From the NCBI GenBank assembly GCA_014529385.2, contig CM043946.1:14959077-15023076 (forward strand): a DNA stretch of 64,000 bases, read 5' to 3'. Positions 44,641-55,021 of this stretch are shown piece by piece. This stretch comes from Adiantum capillus-veneris (Eukaryota > Streptophyta > Polypodiopsida > Polypodiales > Pteridaceae). The translations under genes were made by a program, and so were the position numbers. The notes under the pieces were generated by a model. The model had not been told where the DNA came from. It saw nothing but the letters and a program-made list of their open reading frames with translations, and searched no databases. Numbering within the stretch: the first letter of the stretch is position 1; each line of letters starts with the position of its first letter.

Positions 44641-45504
44641 CTACTCCTCATGGCACAAACGGCGAGCAAGCTGCATATCCTTGGGCATAATGGTTACACG
44701 CTTTGCATGGATGGCACAGAGGTTAGAATCCTCGAATATGCCAGTTAAATATTGCTCTGCTTCCTCTTGGACTGCCTCTATGGCCACGGCGCCCATCCGA
44801 AATTGAGTGTTGTACAATTGCAAAACCTCCCTGCATAGCCTTGCAAAAGGGGCCCTCCGAATCAAGATCTCGGTGCTCTTTTGATAGTGTCGAATCCCCG
44901 CAAAAGCATGGCTGCGCTTTCGTACCTTCTGAGGTCGACGTGGAGGTGAATTTTTGGCACAAGTCGGGGCAGCTTGCTTCCTCTTCTTGTAGACAATGCT
45001 CTTTCTCTTTTTTTTCTGCACAGGCACTTCCAACACCTCATAATCGGATTCCACCCACTCTCCATCGAATTCGTGCTCTTCACTATCGACCGGATGTGAT
45101 GGTGTAGGTCCACTCCCTTTAGGAAGTTTCTTACCCCCAATAGACATGTGAGCCTGATAAGTTTGTATTTGGACACCAACCCATGGGGCATTTTCATCCG
45201 TTTTTGTCTCTTCGGAGACTTCTGACGGTTGCTTTTGGTTGTTTGTTTCTTTACCATGGTTGCTCTCATCCTCCCTGTTGCCATCAGAATTGTTGGAGTC
45301 CGATGAATAGAAAACAAGACGATGCTTCCGTCTCTCTTTTGCTGCTGTAGAGGATTGGCCATGCTGATTTGAAGCTCCAGCTTCTTCTGTGTGGACTTCA
45401 CCTTGAGCTTGTGAAGTTCCAGCTTCTGTTGCTGTACCTTTGAGTCGTTGTCCATCCGGCCCCTCTGGATATGCAATCCTAGCCGTTTGTTTTGTTCATG
45501 CCAT
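44641..45504 (-). CDS. TIR-element histone H3-like gene, long-tail variant, premature TGA at codon 3
   Basis: Single frame from ATG 45504 to stop 44641, 287 residues counting the stop at codon 3. The start reads M-A-(TGA)-T-K-Q-T-A-R, the H3 tail with Arg codon CGA changed to TGA (45498-45496). A low-complexity spacer follows with Ser/Asp/Glu-rich and basic ([17 protein letters not shown]) parts. Residues about 205-287 are a full H3 fold: [16 protein letters not shown] (alphaN-alpha1), [13 protein letters not shown] (loop 1, same length as canonical H3), then [19 protein letters not shown] and [10 protein letters not shown]. Canonical H3 has ~135 residues, so the insertion is large. It could form nucleosomes or a decoy. 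A downstream in-frame ATG at 45147 would still give the fold without the tail. A TATA-like TATTTAAA is at 45549-45556. Confidence 0.9.
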
Positions 45505-45548
45505 GGTTGCACCTAGTAGGGAAGATGACAAAATGAGCCCCTTCAACC

Positions 45549-45556
45549 TTTAAATA
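45549..45556 (-). promoter_or_regulatory. TATA-like box of the H3-like gene
   Basis: On the - strand TATTTAAA, 45 nt before ATG 45504, within the 141-nt gap after the transposase-like gene stop. The start context AACCATGGC fits plant initiation. Confidence 0.55.
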
Positions 45557-45645
45557 GGTTTTTTTGAGATTTGGGCCCTTTCACACTATGCGGCCAATTG
45601 AGTGAAACTCAAATAAAGCAATTGAATTGAACAACTAAACTTGGA

Positions 45646-48567
45646 TCATGCAGACGGCTGACGCGACGCCCAAACGCTGCCTTTTCGATATTTAGTTGCA
45701 CGCCAAGCTTCGTGGCCGAGGGACGCTCGCGAGCGTTTCCACTTCTCAGATGCTGCAGTACGGGAAGCGTTGCGTAACTGCTTTGCTAACATCGATTCTG
45801 TTGCTTTCTCAATAGTACGAGTTCTCCCAAAGGTGTGCCTAAAAAACCAATTAAACATCTCTTGGAGGTAGTTGGAGTGTGAACTACCACCACCATGCCG
45901 AGTATTCTTGAAGTAGACTCCTTTTGCTCGATAGTGGGACTTCTCCATGCCTTGTGTACTCCATATATCAAGCGAACCATAGCGGTCCATGAAGTATGCA
46001 CCATGCGCATAGAGAATGTGCTAAAACAACCAAAAAGGAGATAAGCGAATAGAAAGGTTACATTTTCAAACATTGCATATGTATTAAGTCCGTTAAAACA
46101 AACCATGTAGTGTGTAATCTTTCTTTCAGACCATCCGTCCTTAGCGGCCTTTGTGAATTCATAAAGCACCTTCTTGAACTCCTCTCGCTGCTCAACGGTG
46201 GTGCTTGAAAGATTCATCAATTGCACAACCTTTTGAAAGGATGACCATACTAGCTTGCGTTGGTTAGCAACCTCCACATTGGGATCTTTGTCCGTCGTGC
46301 ATGAACACAAATATTTCCACAACTCCCACCGCTTCTCACTTGCTAGATCGACACTTGCCTTGGATACCTGCATTGGAGACTTTGACATCTTCTTGAAAAA
46401 TCGACGTGCTTTGGCTCCATTCATGGAAACCTTCTGTGCCACCTCATATGTCTTCTCCCTACAAGTCTCTGCTACAATGTTCACCCTTGATCGGTGACAT
46501 CCAATCTCATTAAGGAGCGTCTCCACCCCCTGCAAGGAGTCTTTTGACCGTTGAAGGGTCTTCATTGTGAAAGAATAATCAATGTGATGCTTTAAGATCC
46601 TATCAAATATTTGCATAAACGCATGCAATGTGCAAAAGTGAACATTGTTGAGGGAGAAGGGAATTATGGGGTTCCACCCAGGATCTTTGATATCCCTATT
46701 GGACACCTGCAGCATATCACATGAAAGAACCGAACTTTGCCACTCCCTATTTATATGGTCATCATTATCATCATCCTAACCTTCCACTTGAGTTGCTCGA
46801 CTTGTCTTGTGCCCTTTCGTACAGAATGGACAGGGAAGTAAAGAATTTTCACCTTGTTTGCATCCAAGCATGCACTTTACGGTCTTTAGATCACCACCTA
46901 AATGCCATTCAACATCAAACTCCCCACGTCCTGGAACCATGAGCTTCTCACCGTTTATTTGAGCTTTAATGACCTCTGTGACCCATGGGATTCTACTGAA
47001 AATCCATGCAAGGACTTCATGTGTCTCTTTCGGAACTTCAATTGCACCAAGCCACCATATATCCTTCTCTGATTGCACACTAAAAGATGGCTTTGTCACT
47101 TCACTCGAACTGCAAGATTGCTTGGCATAAGCTAGGGCTTCATTCATAAGCGTGATGCTCATTCTCTCCAACTTTCATAAGCTAGGGCTTCATTCATAAG
47201 CGTGATGCTCATTCTCTCCAACTTTCTCCCTTTAACAATTACACACTCATCCAACTTCAGTACGAACACAAGCTTGCCTTCAAGAACTGCCAACAACATA
47301 AAGCCTCAGAATGCATGTTATGACACATCATAGAGCATGTAGGCAACTCTAAACTAACCTGCATCACTCAAATTGTAGAAAACAGCCATGGACTGCTGCA
47401 ATCGTATCAAGTCCACAAAGATATTGTTGAATTTGGTGTAAACAAACCCTTCGGTCCGCAACACACTGTTAGAAACAGCACTGCTTCCCTTCCCACGGCC
47501 CTTCCTTCCTTGTGATTTGTTACGGAGCGGCTGAAGAGGCTTCGTGTCTTCAATATACAAGTAGTCCCTTAATTGGTGAACAACATCTTCATTTGACACC
47601 TTCTTGGCAATCTGCACTCTGTGAGGAAGTGGGAATAGGTTTTCCGTGACTCCTCGACTTCTTAATGCATCTTTTAACACTTGATGTATTGCTTGATAGC
47701 CCTTGGTACTAATCCCAACAGCATCACAAATATCCTGAACATCTAGATCAGTGACAATATTAGAAAAATCTCTAAGAACTCTCTTAGTGATTACGTCTTT
47801 CAAGTGTTTTGCCTCTGGAGCATCAAGCATCCCAATAAAATCTTCTTTGTTGAAACAAGAATGAAGTAAAGTAGCCCTAGCTGACGCATTCTCACCGCCG
47901 GACGTTTCTTGGACGAAGTTCCTATTCCCAAAACAACAATGATGAGCCGTATTAAACTTAAACAACATGAGGGATAGAACATGTTACCTCATAGCTGTCA
48001 CCCTTCGTTTTCTTGCACCTCCATGTGGTGCAAGAGTCTGAATTTCGGACAACTCTCGTTTCCTCACCCTACCTCCCATGGCAGTACTCTTCATGTGTGA
48101 AAGAGTATCCTCAAGCTTTTTAATTACATTTTCCTTGGTTGTGATGGTGCTCTTTGCCTCCTCAAGCGCACTAGTAGCTGTTTGCATCTGAGCTTGAAGA
48201 TTGTGGAAACTCCCATTGAGCAACTGCCAATGACGCAAGTAGATCTCGGACCGCGCAATCTCGTGTTTGTTGAGTCTCTTGTAGTAGCCCAACAAACCTT
48301 GCTCTCCATTTCCAACGTATTGCAATAGTGATGGAATGTTTGTAAAAGACGGATGAACATTGAGAGAAGGATCCTTTGGATACAAGCATCCGTCTGTCCA
48401 GAGATCCACATTCTTCTCCCCTTGAGTGCGCGTTCGTTGGCTGAAGGTAATGTACCCAAGCATGTTTTCTTTGTCGGAACATACTCTTGAGGTAGGCGTA
48501 GGAAAAGCCCTGGAGACCTACCGCGTGAAGAGCTTGCTGGGACATTGGTCACATCGTCAAGAGGCAT
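45646..48567 (-). pseudogene. TIR-element gene C: multi-exon transposase-like protein
   Basis: On the - strand: exon 1 ends 47988 (the ATG is at 48463 or, with a further intron, 48567); exon 2 47921-47359; exon 3 47286-46781; exon 4 about 46706-46104; exon 5 46020-45646. Exon 1 has a coiled-coil stretch (FHNLQAQMQTATSALEEAKS). Exon 2 has a helical segment with GISTKGYQAIHQVLKDAL. Exon 3 has EWHLGGDLKTVKCMLGC and a CPFC pair. Exon 4 has VHFCTLHAFMQIFDRILKHH. Exon 5 has YGSLDIWSTQGMEKSHYRAK. From memory this resembles poorly described transposase-like proteins of animals. A 50-bp tandem duplication (47126-47175/47176-47225) shifts the frame in exon 3, and the exon 3/4 join is ambiguous. Confidence 0.65.
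47126..47225. repeat. 50-bp tandem duplication inside gene C
   Basis: CATAAGCTAGGGCTTCATTC... occurs twice with period 50, perfectly. 50 is not a multiple of three, so it disrupts exon 3. Confidence 0.95.
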
Positions 48568-48660
48568 TGTAGGATGGAGAGATGGAGCTTGAAGGATGGA
48601 GAGATAGAGCTTGTAGGATGGAGAGATGGAGCTTGAAGGATGGAGAGATGGGTGCGTAGG
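48568..48660. repeat. short tandem repeat in the 5' region of gene C
   Basis: About four units of GGATGGAGAGATGGAGCTTG (some with AGATAGAGC), likely in the untranslated leader. Confidence 0.8.
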
Positions 48661-49165
48661 TGCAGAAGCAGGTGCAGGTGCAAGGGGGATGGGTGTAGGA
48701 GAGGAGCTTAGATTAGGAGAGAGAGTTTTCAATTTTGGGGGGAATTTTCTAAAAGTTTGGAGGGAGTCAAAAAATGTTGAATTTTGAGTAATTTAACTTA
48801 AAAATATTTTTTTTATTATGTGTATATGTTAGGGGTACTTTTTAGGGGGGAATAGAGTTTTTTTGAAAGTTTTTGAAAAAAGTCATTTTTTTGACCTCTT
48901 TGATCCACGGATTTGCTTAGGTGGCATGGGAGAGTTAAGAGGCCACTTACAAGTTGGCCAAAAAGGTAGAGAGAGAAGACCCCATACCCCCCTACTTTTC
49001 AAATGGTTTACCCCCCCCTTCCCTACTTTTTAAATGGTTACCCGCCCCCCCCCCCCCACCTTTTTAGGGGTCAAAGGTGGAGGAGACCCTACCAAAATAG
49101 CCCCATTCAAAGTCTTTGTGCCCCTTAATCTTGGCATGCTTCCTTTAAATTAGGGATTCTTACAA

Positions 49166-49196
49166 GGCCCATGGAGAGTCCATTTTTTTCCTAATG
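49166..49196 (-). repeat. right terminal inverted repeat of the 9.55-kb element
   Basis: Reverse complement of 39646-39676 with a few mismatches; ends TTTTTTTCCTAATG. Confidence 0.88.
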
Positions 49197-50757
49197 TTAT
49201 TTTTAATACATTATTGCATGCATGATTACAAAAATTTGTCGAGGAGCAATGTCATGCTTTCAAATGGCATGAGGTGTCCATGGGAATCAAATAAAAGTTT
49301 AGGCTAAGGGGTCCACAATAAGACTTTTGCTGCCAAAACTGTACCCTATTTTGATGATTTTTTAACACAAGGTTCTAATCCGAATTGGAAAAAGTATATA
49401 AAATAGAAAATGTAGTCCATATTTTTAGTTTTTCATTTGGAGCCATGGTTGAGGAGGTATGATCAAAATACTGGACCCCAGTCTGCCCACTTCATGCATG
49501 GATATCTTATTTCCAACTTTTCTAGTTTCTGTTCACACTGGCTCTTCTCTTCTTGTGTAAGCCCTTGGGGGTTCCCTTCACCTATAAAATGGGACCTCTT
49601 CTTCCTTGAAAACCATTCAAGCCATTGATGAGAGGAATTCATGAGAAAGTGAGTAGTAATACCTAATTGTACTTAGCCATTAACATAAGCCTAAGCCTAC
49701 ACTTTCTCATAGAGGAAGACTAGCCATCCTTGTAAGCTATCCTTGGAAAATCAACTCTAATCAAAGAAGGTCTTGGACTTGGTGTATCAATCAAAGTTTA
49801 ATTCTTCCTTCTTCTTCTCTCTCCATCAAAAATGGTGCCGAAGGGTTTTTCAAGTAAGATGTGTTTCTACATTGATATTTTGTTGATTTATTGTTGTTTT
49901 CTTTTCATCTCTAATCCAACATATATATATCTTATCTCATATCCTTGACCAAACCTATCTCTCTCACTCTTAGAAATTCATTCTCTCTACAAATTCTAGG
50001 TTCTCCTTGCTACAGGTACATCTCTCCCCGCAGTATCCTTATTGCCTACGGGCGAGAATAGGGCTTGGGAGGGAAACTTATCATCTCTTCACTTCTCTCA
50101 TATCTACATTTTGCACATACTAGAATTATCTTAGATGAATAATCCACATGATGAGAATTTCTATCACTTACACTCTGTGTGGTCTATTAGAGTTAATGTA
50201 TGGATTATCCATAAAATACACTTTCAACGTCGTATAGTGTTTCTCTTTGGCCCAAAAGGCTCAATGAAATACTTCTTTCACCGGATTCCATCATACTACC
50301 TCTTATAGACTTTAACTTTTCTTTTGATGAAAGTGTAGTTATCTTGCTATGAACCAAGAGGATTTGTACACACAATTAATAGCAATCACTAGACAAAACA
50401 TATATATTATGGTAAGCACAAAACTACAATTCCAAAGAAAAATTCAGTATGTTTGGTTGGCAAAGATTGAACGCCATTAACTCATTTTATTAACCCTTTC
50501 ATATTACCCATGATATGATATGACCATAGCGTTGATGTTTTCATCTTTTTGTTGTTTTGATATTCTCTTTTGTGTTCTTTCTTTGTGTGTGTGAGTACAA
50601 GAGAGAAAGAATGAAGCTTCTTTGATTGTAGTTCCTTTCAAACCCTATACTTCATGGAATCTATGGTTTAACTCCTTCATAGTTTTTGGAGTTCTCTCAC
50701 AAACTCTCACAACCAAAAGCTTGGTGCTTTCCTGGCAAGAATGCAAATTTCTCGACA
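49197..50757 (+). repeat. E3 LTR, right part
   Basis: Continues the LTR after the DNA element: TATTTTTAATACATTATTGC matches the E2 LTR. It has the TATA box at 49583. The conserved leader ORF a at about 50138 is frameshifted (one base lost in GGCCCAAAAGGCTC versus GGCCCTGAAAGGCTC in E2). Confidence 0.88.
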
Positions 50758-50809
50758 TATTTTGGTGAACCCGATGTGAAACTGCCAAGGTGAGAGTTTG
50801 TGGGTAACC

Positions 50810-52691
50810 ATGGGTGATCATGTTGAGCAACAGGGTATGCATTTTTACCCAGCAACAATGCAAATGTCTCAAGCATTTGCAATGTTCATGCAACAACAAC
50901 ATGCCACTAAAAGAAGGGAGATTTCAGCAACAAAGGCCATACAAGCAGTCATCAATAGAATGGATCAGTTCAATGGCAAAGATGTAACCAAGTACTTACG
51001 CAAGTATGTGAAGGAGATGGAGCTGCATCGCGTGTCAGAAGGTGAGATGATTCAAAACTTTGAGCTAGTTGTTGCTCTAGAAATTAGAGAGCATGTTAGG
51101 GGAATTAAAGATGGGCATGGGAGAAACTGGAAAGAACTCAAAATAGATTTAAAGGAGGAATATTTCATGGAGGACTCTAAGAGAGTGATTAAAAGGAAAT
51201 TTTTAGAATGGGTTGTCAAGCCAAAGCAAAGACTATCAATAACAGAGCTACTTAGGGAATTTGAGCGGCACTATGCACAACTCACCAGGACAGAAGGGCC
51301 CACATTAGATGTAGAGAAGATAGATCTTTTCTTACAAGATGCAGGTGAAGAGTTTCAAGAAAACTTAGAGCTTCTTATTAAAGATAAAGATGCTAAGCAA
51401 GGACTAAAGATCGACTAGAATGAGTTTGAAGGTGTTGTCGCACTTCTTATCAAACGACAAAGAAGAAGGGACAAGATAGTAGTAAACACTACAAGTCCTT
51501 TCACCTCAACTTCTGACAAAATGGTAAAGCCTACGTCTATCGCTCCTAAGTTTGATGTGTCCATGCTAGATGATCTTGTGAAAGGAATGCGTGACTTGAA
51601 GGTGAAGCTTGCAAAGCTTGAAGAAAAAGGCCAACCGTCAGGGCCACTTCCTAGGCAAAGGCAACAGCCCAAAGAAGGGTTTGTTAATAGATGTATTTGG
51701 TGCGATAGTACAGACCATGTAAGAAGGGATTGTGATGATTTTAGTGACGCTTTGTCAAAAGATATTCTCTTTTTTAAGGATGGTAAAATACACTTAAGAG
51801 AGACAGGTCTACCCTTGAGAACTAACTTTGGGAAGGGGGGAATGCAAACCTTAGTTGGAAGATATGGAAACTAACCATGCCACCTGTGCAGTTGAGGCAG
51901 CTACTTATGGAGTAAAAATTGAGCATCTTAGTGATGAAGAGGTGATTGACCATCATGGTCAAATTTGGCCAAATGTCATGCAATTAGCTAAAAAGGGAAA
52001 GCTTACAAAAGAGATTCCACAAAAGAGATTCTACATGAAGCATGTGATTTCATATGTCTAGAAACAAGATGGAATGATCCAATTGACTCATTTTCAGTGC
52101 ATGCCTATATTACCAAATTCCAACAAAATGAGGCTATTGTAGAAGAGAAGCGCCGACGTGAGAATGATGATGAAGGACCATCAAAAAGAGCTTCTAGGAG
52201 TGGGGGAATAAGCGACTCGATGCCTTCTCAATTAACCTCAACACAAGGAGCATCTGCACCTAAAGTACTCATGGAGGAGTCTACAACAGGAAAGAAGAAA
52301 GAGCCAACAAAAGGTAAGACAAAAGGCCCAACTTATAAACTACAATTTGATATTGAGGTTTCTACAGATTTAAAGAAATTCTTGGAGGAAAGGATTTTGA
52401 ATAGCAAGATTGAGTTCACTTTGGGAGAAGTCCTTGGCATTGCAAAGCATGAGATCCACGAGGAGGTCATTGACATCATCAAGAGAAAAGGGTACCTCTT
52501 GCTGAGGATGCTCGTCCACAGGTTGACGGACAATGGAGGATAATGAAGCTGTGGTAGGATGCTACCAATCTAGTGGGAGAGTGAAGCAAGTGCATTTCTT
52601 AAATGATGATGAAGAAGTTGAACCTATTCTTAGGAGCTACTAGTCACAAAGTCACTGGGCAAGGGCTACTACAGAAACTTTGGTCAAGGTA
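50810..52691 (+). pseudogene. gag: E3 gag remnant
   Basis: The start at 50810 gives MGDHVEQQGMHFYP as in E2. It has the same zinc knuckle (CIWCDSTDHVRRDC) near 51690. Broken by a stop at 51418, frameshifts near 51870 and 52040, and a deletion near 52500. Homology to E2 ends at about 52691, in front of the protease. Confidence 0.87.
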
Positions 52692-55021
52692 GAAGACCAT
52701 ATTAGGTAAAGTGGGAAATCTCAATTCCTAGGTTGGACAACTTTCAATATATCATGTACAAAATATAGAGATTTTGTCAAAAATTTGAGTTTTCTTAAGG
52801 TCTCATTCCACTTTATGCACATAAAATACACAATGAAAACAACTAAAATACCATGGTTTCAATCAATTGGATTATTAGGAGACAAGTATATTGCATCCAT
52901 TATCGTTGTCTATGTTCTATTGTCCTACCTACAACTTATCTCAACATGGAGAGCTTGGTTTCTAGGTCCACCACTTGTCCAAGTTAATGTAAAAGTGACT
53001 CAAGGTTCACAACTTGTGAAAGCAAGGATCCATTGAGGAATACAATCCACTTGGCTATTTTTTCTTAATTTATTGCATGTGACATTCAAGCAAGGTCCAC
53101 TTCTAATCTACAACTTATTAATTTGAGGCATGGGGCATACATAAAATATGTAGCATATGCTCTATTGCCTCATATGAAGGTTGGTTTCAAGGTGCACTTA
53201 TCCATGCTAGCCTATCTTGGAGAAATGATGGAGCTTGCTTCTCTCCTTGTTTCAATGGAGACTAGCTTGGACAAGTGGTGGACCTTTGCTTCTCTCTATG
53301 TTTCAATAGAGTTAGCTTGGACAAGTGGTGATCTTGGAACAAAACCCCCATGTAAAACATATCATGGGTATTCCAAGTGATTAGAAAGATTACCATTTAA
53401 GATATAACCTTATAGGTTAGACAAATGGAGCTTGGCTTGGAGAAATGGTGGACCTTTGATTCTCTCCATGTTTCAATGGAGCCTATCTTGGAGAAATGGT
53501 GGAGCTTGCTTCTGTCCATGTTTCAATGGAGCCTAGCTTGAACAGTTGGTGACCTTTGCTTCTCTCTATGTTTCAATAGAGTTACCTTAGACACGTGGTG
53601 GATCTTCAAACTAAGCCAACTACTATCAATGTTTCCTAGCTTGGACAAGTGGTGGAGTGTTTCTCTACTCCATGTTTCAATGGATCTTAGCTTGGACAAG
53701 TGTTCGACCTTAAAACAAAAACCCCATGTACAACATAGAATGGATTTTCTAGATTTCAATGGAGTCTAGATTTAACAAATGGTGGAGCTTGTCTTCATCC
53801 ATGTTTCAATGAGACTAGCTTGGACAAGTGGTGGACCTTGTAACAAACCCCCCCATGTACAACATATCATTGGTTTTCTAAGTGATGGGAAGGAATACCA
53901 TTCAAGATATAAACTTATAGCTTGGATAAGTAGTTGACTTTAAAACCAAATTCATCATAATACAATGAAATACAGGTTAGCCAATTCCTAAATCTTGAGA
54001 CCAAACCTCCCATGCTATTAGAGATAATATATTGGATAAGTGGTGGACCTTCTATTATTTTCCCATGCCTAGTTTAGACTACCGGTACACTTTGCAACTA
54101 TAAAGGCTGGACGAGTTGTGGAGCCTTGTTTCTATCCATGTTTTAATGGATCCTAGCTTGGACAAGTGGTGGACCTTGGAAAAAAGCTTCCATGTACAAC
54201 ATATATGAGGTTTTCCATGTTTTAATGGAACCTATCTTGGACAAATGGTGAAGCTTGCTTCACTCCATGTTGATTTTGGAACTACCTTAGACAAGTGGTG
54301 GAGCTTTGCTTTTCTACTCTTCATAATACAATGAAGTATAGGTTGGTTACATGGTGAATCTTAAGGCCAAACCTCCCATTTTACTAGAGATGATAGGTTG
54401 GACAAGTGGATCAACATCCAAGAATTCTAGCTTTGCATCTTGTCAGATCTAAATCTTCATCAAGGCGACATGCATGTATACATCAACTTTCAAGCCATTC
54501 AAGAATACATGCACTTAGATTCCATAGTTTTGTTTTCAAAGTCTTTTAGGTTCTAAAACTCTTTCACATAAAGTATGTAATGACAAAATTCTTGAAGCAA
54601 ACATTTGTGCCCAAGAAAAAGATCCCTCTCACATATTTAAAGTCCATGAATTCTCTAATCCATACTTACAAGTTTTATTTTGACATCAAACATCAATTCT
54701 CTCATAGTTACAAATAAATGCAACCTCGATATGAATTGACAAAAAATGAATTTCTTTTACTATATGACCCAACATAGGCCCCAATCAAATAAAAATAGAG
54801 TCCCCAAAAAATTGGGTGCACTCTAGCAATACATCAGAGTCCCCTTACAATAGGATGCACTCCAATAGTACATTGAAGTCCCCTTAGAGTAGGGTGCACT
54901 CCATTCAAGTGTTCATAAAATTGACGCACCTTTGTTTTTTTATAAAAAAGACTATATCAAATTATACAAATGTTGAAAGATACACACTAGAATAAAAAAA
55001 GCATCTTATGGCCATATTTAT
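52692..55021. repeat. minisatellite-like region, GCTTGGACAAGTGGTGGA motif
   Basis: Irregular units, often 60-75 bp, built of AGCTTGGACAAGTGGTGGAC, CTTCTCTCCATGTTTCAATG and GAGCCTAGC. No gene is visible. The same units resume at 55950-56828, on the other side of the HAD gene. Confidence 0.8.

Larger units (their letters stand above)
39646..49196. mobile_element. 9.55-kb TIR DNA transposon carrying four genes, including a histone H3-like gene
   Basis: The ends are imperfect inverted repeats of about 31 bp, CATTAGGAAAAATATGGACT at the left and its near reverse complement at the right (through GGCCC, ending CCTAATG). The interrupted sequence is the E3 LTR, and the intact E2 LTRs show the pre-insertion sequence. 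No clear target duplication of more than 1-2 bp is visible. Inside: two + strand spliced genes (40365-41581, 41827-43388), a - strand multi-exon transposase-like gene (48567-45646) and a - strand H3-like gene (45504-44641). Homopolymer G and C runs sit symmetrically near the ends (39818-39836; 49015-49060). I cannot assign it to a named superfamily. Confidence 0.85.
39215..52691 (+). mobile_element. E3: degenerate, truncated relative of E2, LTR split by a DNA element
   Basis: The LTR starts at 39215 (TGTCGTGCTGTAACATG). It is interrupted at 39645/49197 by the 9.55-kb TIR element and ends at 50757 (CTCGACA), giving about 1992 bp of LTR, close to E2. A gag-like region follows to about 52691, where homology to E2 stops abruptly. 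There is no pol or second LTR. It is older than E2 by its divergence and indels. Confidence 0.88.

Noticed and set aside
44641-45147. Centromeric histone CENH3
   Set aside because: Loop 1 has the same length as canonical H3, while CENH3 has a longer loop; the tail start TKQTAR is also canonical H3-like.
44862-45512. 216-codon - strand ORF starting [12 protein letters not shown] over the H3-like gene
   Set aside because: It lies in another frame of the same DNA. The frame with the H3 tail and fold is the real one; the start near 45512 is an overlapping out-of-frame start.
45786-46080. Continuation of gene C exon 4 frame past the donor at 46104
   Set aside because: The spliced frame (HILYAHGAYFMDRYGSL) is protein-like and in phase; the unspliced continuation is not.
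48124-48732. 202-codon - strand ORF at the start of gene C
   Set aside because: Its 5' part may hold the true start (48567), but from about 48463 the other frame (coiled coil, spliced in frame to exon 2) is clearly the coding one.
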